From: Ruminococcus sp.
GTDB taxonomy: Bacteria > Bacillota > Clostridia > Oscillospirales > Ruminococcaceae
Assembly (NCBI GenBank): GCA_017622635.1
Contig: JAGAQS010000296.1
Location: 1-7,462 of the forward strand
Direction: 5' to 3'
Length of the DNA stretch: 7,462 nt
Positions 1 through 7,300 of this stretch are shown in pieces; position 1 is the stretch's first letter; every line of letters starts with the position of its first letter. A program made the translations under genes and the position numbers. Under the pieces are notes generated by a model. The model was not told the origin of the DNA. It did not search any database and saw nothing but the letters and a program-made list of their open reading frames with translations.

Positions 1-929
1 ATACCGCTTGCAAGTGAGTAACCAAGTGCGGCATCAAGTCCCGAATCGGGAACACCTATTACTATATCTGCATCGACGGGACTGCTTTCGTATAATATTT
101 CACCTGCCTTTATTCTTGCATGGTGAACGGAAGTTCCTTCAATTACGGAGTCGGGACGTGCAAAATATATATACTCGAATATGCAGATATTTTTCTTTTC
201 GGTGCAGTGTGTGGTGATTGAACGGATACCGTTTTCACCTATCACTATTATTTCACCTGCCCGAACGTCACGCAGGAATTTTGCTCCCACTGTGTCAAGT
301 CCGCACGATTCGGACGAAACAACATAAGCACCGTCGTGTGTGATACCTATACAAAGCGGACGGAAACCGTCGGGGTCACGGAATGCGATAAGTTTTGTGG
401 CAGTCATAAGTATGCACGAATATGCCCCTTTTATATGTGGCATTGCACGCTCTACAGCTTCTTCCGTCGAACTGCACGAAAGGCGTTCCCTCACTATTGA
501 ATATGCGATAGCCTCCGTGTCGGAAGTACCGTGGAATATTGCCCCCGACAGTTCAAACGATTTACGCAGTTCTGAAGCGTTCACAAGGTTGCCGTTGTGG
601 ACAAGTGCGAGGTTGCCTTTTATATGACGTATTACAAGCGGTTGTATATTATTGTGGTTTTTTCCGCCTGTTGTGGAATATCTGACGTGACCGACTGCCA
701 TATTGCCTTTGCCGAGCCTGTCAAGTTCCTCACGGCTGAAAACTTCCGAAACAAGACCGTCTGCCTTTTTGTGGTTTATAACGCCGTCGTCACATACCGC
801 AATGCCACAGCTTTCCTGTCCTCTGTGCTGGAGTGCGTACAGTCCGAAATATACCGACGAGGCGACATCTGCCGTATTTTTTTCGTATATTCCGAAAACT
901 CCACATTCTTCGTGCATTTCGTCAAACAT
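1..929 (-). CDS. purF: Amidophosphoribosyltransferase (glutamine PRPP amidotransferase), partial, C-terminus off the left edge
   Basis: PurF catalyses the first committed step of purine synthesis: glutamine + PRPP give phosphoribosylamine, glutamate and pyrophosphate, in the cytosol. The first 309 residues are visible. They comprise the class II glutamine amidotransferase (Ntn-hydrolase) domain and the start of the phosphoribosyltransferase domain. The nucleophile is Cys9 in EECGVFGI, so residues 1-8 form a short propeptide expected to be cleaved. Further glutaminase motifs are HVRYSTTG (81-88), HNGNLVN (111-117), TSDTE (135-139) and RDPDGFRPL (184-192). Cys249 in CIFEYIYFARPDS matches the first [4Fe-4S] cysteine of the B. 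subtilis-type enzyme; the other ligands and the PRPP loop lie beyond the window. The start is the ATG at 927-929, preceded by AAAGGCGG, which overlaps the stop of the ANTAR gene 14 nt upstream. An in-frame ATG at codon 5 is a less likely start. Last visible gene of the operon. Confidence 0.97.
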   Translation of the reverse strand, partial: MFDEMHEECGVFGIYEKNTADVASSVYFGLYALQHRGQESCGIAVCDDGVINHKKADGLVSEVFSREELDRLGKGNMAVGHVRYSTTGGKNHNNIQPLVIRHIKGNLALVHNGNLVNASELRKSFELSGAIFHGTSDTEAIAYSIVRERLSCSSTEEAVERAMPHIKGAYSCILMTATKLIAFRDPDGFRPLCIGITHDGAYVVSSESCGLDTVGAKFLRDVRAGEIIVIGENGIRSITTHCTEKKNICIFEYIYFARPDSVIEGTSVHHARIKAGEILYESSPVDADIVIGVPDSGLDAALGYSLASG

Positions 930-937
930 AAATATTA

Positions 938-945
938 CCGCCTTT
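938..945 (-). promoter_or_regulatory. Ribosome binding site of purF, overlapping the upstream stop codon
   Basis: On the coding strand this reads AAAGGCGG, one mismatch from AAAGGAGG, and lies 8 nt before the purF ATG. Its first two bases are part of the TAA stop of the ANTAR gene (944-946). A ribosome terminating there covers the site, so purF translation is probably coupled to that of the regulator. The mismatch makes it the weakest of the four sites in the window. Confidence 0.7.
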
Positions 946-1525
946 ACAAATACTGTTCATTGATTTTATCAATTATTTCCGATGCCGCTATAACTTTTTT
1001 CCTGCGGTTGTTCATTGCATACTGTTCAAGGTATGCGTGGGCTTCTTCCTCTGTCATTTTCATGTACTGCATAAGCATGAATTTTGCTTTGTCAATCATG
1101 CGTATTTCGTCGAGTTTGCGTTCAAGTCTTACTGTTTCCTCATAAAGTTTCCACGAGCGGTGCATGGCTATATCCACTGTTTTTGCAAGCTGATAGAGCG
1201 TACTCTTGTTAAAAGGTCTGCCCAATATTATTATACCTGTTCTTTCCGCACGTTCCCTTATTTTTTCGGCATTTTCCGCTTTTGTTATAAAGATACAGTT
1301 TGCGGCGGTGTTTTCAATGATGTATTCGGCTAATTCAGTACCCGACGAATCGGAAAGGGGAGCATATATCAGTGCAAGCTCACAGGGGGCATTTGAATCG
1401 AAAATGTTCTTTGCCTGTTTTGCCGTATCCGCCGACCTTGTGTTGCATTTAAACGATTCACGCATGAATCCGGAAAGCACTTCACCGGCATTTTTATTGC
1501 TTGAAATTATAAGAACGTTTTCCAA
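944..1525 (-). CDS. ANTAR-domain response-regulator-like antiterminator (NitR/NasT/AmiR type) with a degenerate receiver
   Basis: A 193-residue predicted cytosolic RNA-binding regulator. Residues 1 to about 120 have the layout of a CheY-like receiver without its phosphorylation residues. The acidic pair after strand 1 is replaced by SSN (8-10). The phosphoacceptor region is LIYAPLSDSSG (52-62), with Tyr or Ala at the Asp position. Lys of the usual KPF is Arg103 (RPF), while Thr81 is kept. A helical linker (about 120-140) leads to the ANTAR domain (about 133-188): RLERKLDEIRMIDKAKFMLM, then TEEEAHAYLEQYAM and VIAASEII. ANTAR proteins bind paired hexaloop RNA hairpins and prevent transcription termination. 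The start is a TTG (1523-1525), chosen because GGAGGT sits 5 nt upstream and no ATG is nearby. The gene lies 12 nt after the glnA-like gene. In Clostridium saccharobutylicum, NitR next to glnA and the glutamate synthase genes is, from memory, the closest described relative. Its RNA target is not in this window. Confidence 0.94.
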   Translation of the reverse strand: MENVLIISSNKNAGEVLSGFMRESFKCNTRSADTAKQAKNIFDSNAPCELALIYAPLSDSSGTELAEYIIENTAANCIFITKAENAEKIRERAERTGIIILGRPFNKSTLYQLAKTVDIAMHRSWKLYEETVRLERKLDEIRMIDKAKFMLMQYMKMTEEEAHAYLEQYAMNNRRKKVIAASEIIDKINEQYL

Positions 1526-1530
1526 TGCGA

Positions 1531-1536
1531 ACCTCC
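1531..1536 (-). promoter_or_regulatory. Ribosome binding site fixing the TTG start of the ANTAR gene
   Basis: The coding strand reads GGAGGT, then TCGCA, then TTG. The 5-nt spacing equals that of the glnA-like gene (GGAGGT, CTTTC, ATG), which supports TTG as the genuine start. The site begins 2 nt (CG) after the TAA of the glnA-like gene. Confidence 0.8.
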
Positions 1537-1537
1537 G

Positions 1538-2815
1538 TTAAAGACTGTAAAAATATTTGTTGTCCTCGAAAGCGTCTTTGTCATATGCGGACGAATACTC
1601 TTTCCATTCGTTACGGCGTTCCGAAAGTATGGGGTCAAGAACTTTTTCGGGAATGTACTTTTTCAGAAAATCCGACTTTTCGGCAAGTTCAACCGCCTGT
1701 GAAATATCGGACGGCAGTTTCTCACCGTTGCAGGTATTTTCGGCAGGCAGTTCAATATTGTTTTCTATTCCCTCAAGAGCCGCATAAATCATAAGACCGA
1801 AAACATAGTAGGGATTGCACGCACAGTCAGGTGCTCTCAGTACAACGGGTGATTCATTGTTGTCTATTCTTATAAGCTGATTGTTTTCGTCACGTGACCA
1901 CACTATATTGCGTGGTGCTGAAAATTCACCGAGACGGCTGTATGAATTTACGGTTGAATTTGTAAATACGGTAAATTCACGTATATACTTCATTATTCCT
2001 GCCGCCGCATTTTTCATTACGGAAGTAATATCGTAAGATGTTCCGTTGTTCATAAGTTCGCTGTCTCTGAAAATACTGAAACTTATGTGCATACCGTTAC
2101 CGCAGTCGTTTCTTATGGGTTTGGGCATGAAACTTGCGTGTACACCGTGCTGGTTTGCCACCGACTTTACAGCAGACTTGAAACTTAAAAATGTATCGGC
2201 TGATTTAAGGGCAGATGCTGCATTGAAGTCAATTTCGTGCTGACCGTTTCCGCTTTCGTGACGTGAAGAAACGGGGTGTATGCCCATCTGTTCGAGGGTG
2301 ATGCAGACATCACGGCGGATATTTTCGCCCTTGTCGTCGGGTGCTATATCACAGTAACCGGCATAATCATGCGGTGTTTTTGTGGGCAGACCGTTTTCGT
2401 CGGTACGGAAAAGACAAAATTCGCATGAAGTGCCGAACCTGAAACAGTATCCTTTTGAAACGGCTGTTTTCATTGCCTTTTTCAGAAAATATCTTCCGTC
2501 TCCCTCAAAATACGTACCGTCAGCGTATTTTATATAGCAGAACATTCTTATAACACGTCCCTGCTGTGGTCTCCACGGCAGTACGGTCATTGTGTGAGGG
2601 TCGGGGAAAAGAAACAAATCTTTTCCGTCAGCCCCCGAAAAACCCTTTATTTTTTTTGCCGTTATTCTTGAACCGTGTTCAAACACCGACGCAAGTTCGG
2701 AAGAAAGAACAGATATATTTTTAAGTTTTCCGTTTATATCACAGAAAGTGAGTTTTACAAATTTAACGTCGTTTTCCTCTACATATTGCAAAACTTCGTT
2801 TTCAGAACAAACCAT
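1538..2815 (-). CDS. Glutamine synthetase type I family protein, active site degenerate (probable pseudo-enzyme)
   Basis: 425 residues, slightly shorter than the usual 440-470 of GSI. Family landmarks: FCDINGKLKN (24-33), FPDPHTMTVLPW (70-81), YCDIAPDDKGENIRRD (154-169), GQHEIDF (191-197), FMPKP (229-233), GNGMH (239-243), NSYSRL (290-295), NPYYVFGL (334-341). Aligned by eye to remembered E. coli and B. subtilis enzymes, E131, E212, E220, H269, R321, R344 and R359 (E. coli numbers) are kept, as E132, E187, E194, H243, R294, R316 and R327. The FDGSSI loop is TAKKI (52-56), E129 is Ser130, the flap VPGYEAP is GEFSAP with E327 lost, R339 is lost, R355 is Pro323 and E357 is Val325. The second metal site and part of the ATP site therefore look broken. 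The GNIY segment is missing, so there is no adenylylation tyrosine. The protein has twelve cysteines, which seems high for GS. The start is the ATG at 2813-2815, with GGAGGT 5 nt upstream; longer readings run into gltD. It may be a sensor or assembly partner, or a ligase of altered specificity. Confidence 0.9.
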   Translation of the reverse strand: MVCSENEVLQYVEENDVKFVKLTFCDINGKLKNISVLSSELASVFEHGSRITAKKIKGFSGADGKDLFLFPDPHTMTVLPWRPQQGRVIRMFCYIKYADGTYFEGDGRYFLKKAMKTAVSKGYCFRFGTSCEFCLFRTDENGLPTKTPHDYAGYCDIAPDDKGENIRRDVCITLEQMGIHPVSSRHESGNGQHEIDFNAASALKSADTFLSFKSAVKSVANQHGVHASFMPKPIRNDCGNGMHISFSIFRDSELMNNGTSYDITSVMKNAAAGIMKYIREFTVFTNSTVNSYSRLGEFSAPRNIVWSRDENNQLIRIDNNESPVVLRAPDCACNPYYVFGLMIYAALEGIENNIELPAENTCNGEKLPSDISQAVELAEKSDFLKKYIPEKVLDPILSERRNEWKEYSSAYDKDAFEDNKYFYSL

Positions 2816-2820
2816 GAAAG

Positions 2821-2826
2821 ACCTCC
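2821..2826 (-). promoter_or_regulatory. Ribosome binding site of the glnA-like gene
   Basis: The coding strand reads GGAGGT, 5 nt before the ATG at 2813-2815, in the 13-nt gap after the gltD stop. It decides the start: the open frame continues about 32 codons further upstream, but that part overlaps the end of gltD and has no family similarity. Confidence 0.85.
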
Positions 2827-2828
2827 AG

Positions 2829-4316
2829 TTATTTAATATTTGTGTATCCCATAAGATAATTGTCGACTTCTGAGGCGGTGTCACGACCCTCACGTATTGC
2901 ACGCACAACAAGTGACTGTCCTATGTGCATATCGCCCGTTGTGAATACTTTTTCAACGTTGGTTGCAGATTTTCCCTTTTCCGTTTTTACGTTTGTGCGT
3001 TCATTCAGTTCAACACCGAAGGCTTCCGCAACGTAACTCTGACAGCCAAGAAATCCTGCCGCTATAAGACACAGTTCACACGGTATAATCTGTTCACTTC
3101 CTTCTATTTCCTGCGGAACTTTTCTTCCCGTTTCTGCATTTGTGACGAAACGGAGCTTTACTGTTTTTATAGCCGAAAGTTTATTATTTTCGTCCTTTAT
3201 AAATTCTTTGACTGTAGTTTCGTAAATTCGTGGGTCGTGACCGAAAACGGCAATAGCTTCTTCCTGACCATAGTCTGTCTTGCATACTCTCGGATATTCA
3301 CACCATGGATTATCTTCTGAACGTTTGTCGGGAAGTTTCGGCATCATTTCAAGCTGTACAACCGATTTACAGCCATGTCTCATGGAAGTACCCACACAGT
3401 CGTTACCCGTATCGCCACCGCCTATTATAACAACGTTTTTATCCTTTGCGGAGATATAATTTCCGTCTGAAAGTCCGCTGTCGAGTAAACTTTTTGTTGT
3501 GGCTTTCAGGAAGTCGACAGCAAAATAAATGCCCTCTGCGTCACGTCCGTCAGCCTTGATATTACGTGGATTTGAAGAACCGCAAGCCAATACAACAGCG
3601 TCAAAATTTTCAATAATGTCACTTGCGGGGGTGTTGTTTCCTATGTCGGCATTTGTGACAAACTGTACACCCTCCGCTTTCATGAGTTCAACACGTCTTT
3701 CAATTATATTCTTTTCAAGTTTCATGTTCGGTATTCCATACATAAGCAGACCGCCTATTCTGTCCGAACGTTCAAAAACGGTGACAAAGTGACCTCTTTT
3801 GTTGAGGGTGTCAGCTGTTGCAAGTCCCGACGGTCCTGAACCGATTACAGCTATTTTCTTACCACTTCTGAGTTTAGGAATCTGAGGAACTATAAGACCG
3901 TTTGCAAAACCGTTTTCAATAATGGCATTTTCGTTTTCTCTTACTGAAACAGGGTCGCCGTTGAGTCCGCAGGTACAGGCTTTTTCACAGAGTGCAGGGC
4001 ATACACGTGAAGTAAATTCAGGGAAATTGTTTGTCATTAAAAGACGTTCAAGAGCCTGTTCTTTCTGTCCGTGATAAAGTAAATCATTCCATTCGGGAAT
4101 AAGGTTGTTAAGTGGACAACCCGAAATCATGCCGTTGAGCATTTTTCCGTTCTGACAGAAAGGCACACCGCAATCCATACATCTTGATGCCTGTAAACGT
4201 CGTTGTTCTTCATTAAGAGGAGTATGGAACTCATTGTAGTTTTTTATTCTTTCGAGAGGGGCAACAGCATTGCTGTCCACCCTGTTATATTCAAGAAATC
4301 CTGTAGGTTTTCCCAT
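2829..4316 (-). CDS. gltD: Glutamate synthase (NADPH) small subunit
   Basis: 495 residues, the normal length. GltD passes electrons from NADPH through FAD and iron-sulfur clusters to GltB, which reduces the 2-iminoglutarate formed from 2-oxoglutarate and glutamine-derived ammonia. The N-terminus carries the two cysteine sets of the family: CMDCGVPFC (C46, C49, C54) with C67 in SGCPLNN, and CPALCEKACTCG (C106, C110, C114, C116). These should hold two [4Fe-4S] clusters. The FAD dinucleotide-binding motif is VIGSGPSG (157-164), followed by FERSDRIGGLLMYGIPNMK. The NADPH site is VVIIGGGDTGND (295-306). The C-terminal FAD-closing segment is FTTGDMHIGQSLVVRAIREGR (about 458-478). No key residue is missing. 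The ATG start (4314-4316) follows the gltB stop by 2 nt and is preceded by AAGGAGG inside gltB, so the two subunits are probably translationally coupled in a fixed ratio. Confidence 0.98.
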   Translation of the reverse strand: MGKPTGFLEYNRVDSNAVAPLERIKNYNEFHTPLNEEQRRLQASRCMDCGVPFCQNGKMLNGMISGCPLNNLIPEWNDLLYHGQKEQALERLLMTNNFPEFTSRVCPALCEKACTCGLNGDPVSVRENENAIIENGFANGLIVPQIPKLRSGKKIAVIGSGPSGLATADTLNKRGHFVTVFERSDRIGGLLMYGIPNMKLEKNIIERRVELMKAEGVQFVTNADIGNNTPASDIIENFDAVVLACGSSNPRNIKADGRDAEGIYFAVDFLKATTKSLLDSGLSDGNYISAKDKNVVIIGGGDTGNDCVGTSMRHGCKSVVQLEMMPKLPDKRSEDNPWCEYPRVCKTDYGQEEAIAVFGHDPRIYETTVKEFIKDENNKLSAIKTVKLRFVTNAETGRKVPQEIEGSEQIIPCELCLIAAGFLGCQSYVAEAFGVELNERTNVKTEKGKSATNVEKVFTTGDMHIGQSLVVRAIREGRDTASEVDNYLMGYTNIK

Positions 4317-4318
4317 AA

Positions 4319-7300
4319 TTATGCCTCCTTGGTGATGAGATAAAACGCTTCAATTTCAGCCTGTTCACTGCTCATGCCCTTTTCTTCGAGTGAAAGGACA
4401 GCACTTCTGATTTCAGCGTAATCATGCGGAATAATCTTCTTGAAACTTGGTATATACGCACTGAAATTTTCAAGTATACGCCTTGCTTTTTCAGAACCCG
4501 TCAAAGTGGCGTGTTCTTCGATTATCTCTTTGAGTTCAAGAATATCATATTTTTCCGTAACGGCTTCGAGGGAAACAAGCGATTTATTTAGTTTCATGTA
4601 TAAATCCCTGTTTTCGTCAAGAACGTATGCAATACCGCCTGACATACCTGCGGCAAAGTTTTTGCCTGTTTTTCCGAGAATAACCGCACGACCGCCCGTC
4701 ATGTACTCACAGCCGTGGTCGCCTACGCCCTCACATACTGCAACAGCTCCCGAATTTCTTACACAGAAACGTTCTCCTGCGATACCGTTTATAAATGCCT
4801 TGCCCGAAGTAGCACCGTAAAGTGCAACGTTGCCTACGATAATATTTTCTTCTGCCCTGAATCCTGATTTTTCGGGAGGACAAAGAATCAGTTTACCGCC
4901 TGAAAGTCCCTTGCCGAAATAGTCGTTGCTGTCGCCGTGAAGTTCAAGTGTGAGACCTTTCGGAATGAAAGCACCGAAACTCTGTCCGCCACTGCCGTGA
5001 CATCTCACCGTGAAAGTATCGTCATCAAGAACATTTTCACCGTAACGGCGTGTTATTTCAGCACCGAAAAGCGTACCTAATGCACGGTCGGTATTTGCAA
5101 TATTTATGTCAATTGTTTTCTTCGTTCTGTTTTTAAGTGCAGAATTTAACTTTTTCATGATAACTTTTTTATCAATTGTTTCGTCAAGTTTAAAATCGTA
5201 TACGTCACGGGAATCAAAAGAATGTTTTTTATCTGTCTGAACGTTGCAGAGTATCTGTGAAAAATCTATCTTTTCACCGTCGGGAATATTTTTCTGACGT
5301 AGCAGGTCGGTGCGTCCGACAAGTTCGTTAACGGTACGTATTCCGAGTTTAGCCATATATTCACGTAATTCCTGAGCGACGAAATGCATGAAGTTAATAA
5401 TATATTCGGGTTTGCCCTTGAAACGTGTTCTCAGTTCGGGATTCTGTGTGGCTATACCCATAGGGCAGGTATCAAGGTTGCACACACGCATCATTACACA
5501 GCCCATTGTTACGAGCGGAGCGGTTGCGAATCCGAACTCCTCAGCACCCAGCAGACAGGCAACCAATACGTCACGTCCCGTCATAAGTTTGCCGTCCGTT
5601 TCAATTACGACACGTGAACGCAGACCGTTCATAATAAGTGTCTGATGTGCTTCGGCAAGACCCAGTTCCCACGGCAGACCTGCATTGTATATTGAACTTT
5701 TCGGAGCTGCACCCGTTCCGCCGTCATATCCTGAAATGAGTATAACCTGTGCACCGGCCTTTGCAACGCCTGCCGCAACCGTTCCGACTCCTGCTTCCGA
5801 AACGAGTTTCACGGAAATACGTGCATTTTCGTTGGCATTTTTAAGGTCATAGATAAGCTGTGCCAAATCCTCAATTGAGTATATATCGTGATGAGGGGGA
5901 GGGGAAATAAGTCCGACACCTGCTGTTGAATGGCGTGTTTTTGCAATCCATGGGTATACCTTTCCTGACGGTAAGTGACCGCCTTCGCCGGGTTTTGCAC
6001 CCTGTGCCATTTTTATCTGTATTTCCTTTGCAGAAACAAGATATTCACTTGTTACGCCGAAACGTCCCGAAGCTACCTGTTTTATAGCTGAACATCTGTC
6101 GGATTTGAGACGTTCGGGACTTTCACCGCCCTCACCTGAGTTTGATTTTCCGCCGATACGGTTCATGGCAATTGCCATACATTCGTGTGCTTCCTGTGAG
6201 ATAGAACCGTATGACATAGCACCCGTCTTGAAACGTCTGCAAATGCTTTCAACGCTTTCCACTTCGTCAATCGGAATACCGCCGTTTTCGTCAAAATTGA
6301 AATCGAGTAAACTTCTTAAAGTAAGGTTGTTGTCCTCACGATTGAGACATTCGGAATATTTTTTGTAAGTATCATAACTGCCCGTGCGTGATGCCTGTTG
6401 TAACAGATGAATAGTTTCGGGAGTATAGAGGTGACTGCTTTTACCGCTTCTCAACTTGTGACTGCCTGCACTTTCAAGACTGTTGTTGACGGAAAGTCCG
6501 AGAGGGTCAAAGGCTGAACTGTGGCGTTCTTCTGTCTGACGGCTTATATCATCAAGAGTTATTCCACCTATACGGCTTACAGTACCCTTGAAATATTTTT
6601 CAGTTACTTCATGTGATATGCCGACGGCTTCAAAGAGTTTTGAACCCTGATAGGACTGTATAGTAGATATGCCCATTTTTGAGGCGATTTTTACTATACC
6701 GTGAAGAACTGCATTATTATAGTCTGTTTCTGCCGCATAGAAATCCTTGTCAAGTATACCCGTATTGATGAGGTCACGTATTGTTTCCTGTGCAAGATAA
6801 GGATTGACCGCACACGCACCGTATCCGAGAAGTGTGGCGAAATGATGTACTTCACGTGGTTCTGCACTTTCAAGAATCATTGCAACGGCAGTACGTTTTT
6901 TTGTTGAAACAAGGTGTTGTTGCAGTGCCGATACGGCAAGCAGTGACGGAATAGGTGCGTGATATTCGTCAACATCACGGTCTGAGAGAATGAGTATATT
7001 TGCACCGTCTCTGTAAGCCTTGTCGGCATCAATGAAAAGACGTTCTACAGCTCTTTCAAGCGGAGTGCCTATATAATAGGTAATCGGAATAACAGCGGTT
7101 TTCAGTCCTTTTACTTTCATGCTCTTTATTTTCAGCATATCAGTACTTGTGAGTATCGGATTTTCTATTTTGAGGACGTGACAGTTTTCAGGCTTTTCCT
7201 CAAGTATATTTCCGTCCTCACCTATGTAAACGCTTGTATCGGTTACTATTTCTTCACGGATAGCGTCAAACGGCGGGTTTGTGACCTGTGCGAAAAGCTG

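Noticed and set aside
915..917. Alternative purF start at the in-frame ATG of codon 5
   Set aside because: It would leave a four-residue propeptide before the catalytic Cys, and the Shine-Dalgarno is spaced correctly for the ATG at 927-929. It cannot be fully excluded.
930..943. A terminator or promoter between the ANTAR gene and purF
   Set aside because: The gap is 14 nt, contains the ribosome site and shows no stem-loop or room for promoter boxes.
597..1145. A 182-codon open frame on the plus strand
   Set aside because: It is antisense to purF and the ANTAR gene, both with unmistakable family motifs, resembles no family I know and has no convincing ribosome site. The other plus-strand open frames (for example 2925-3320 and 4440-4820) were rejected for the same reason.
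1538..2815. The glnA-like gene as a frameshifted or decaying pseudogene
   Set aside because: The frame is intact over 425 codons, conserved motifs occur in order to the C-terminus, and a strong ribosome site remains. The changes are point replacements focused on the active site, which fits repurposing better than decay.
2816..2911. A longer N-terminus (32 extra codons) for the glnA-like gene
   Set aside because: The extension overlaps the 3' end of gltD, has no similarity to glutamine synthetases, and would ignore the strong GGAGGT just before the ATG at 2813-2815.
5809..6000. A 63-codon minus-strand open frame in another frame inside gltB
   Set aside because: It lies wholly within the most conserved FMN domain of gltB and has no recognisable product; it is an overlap artefact.
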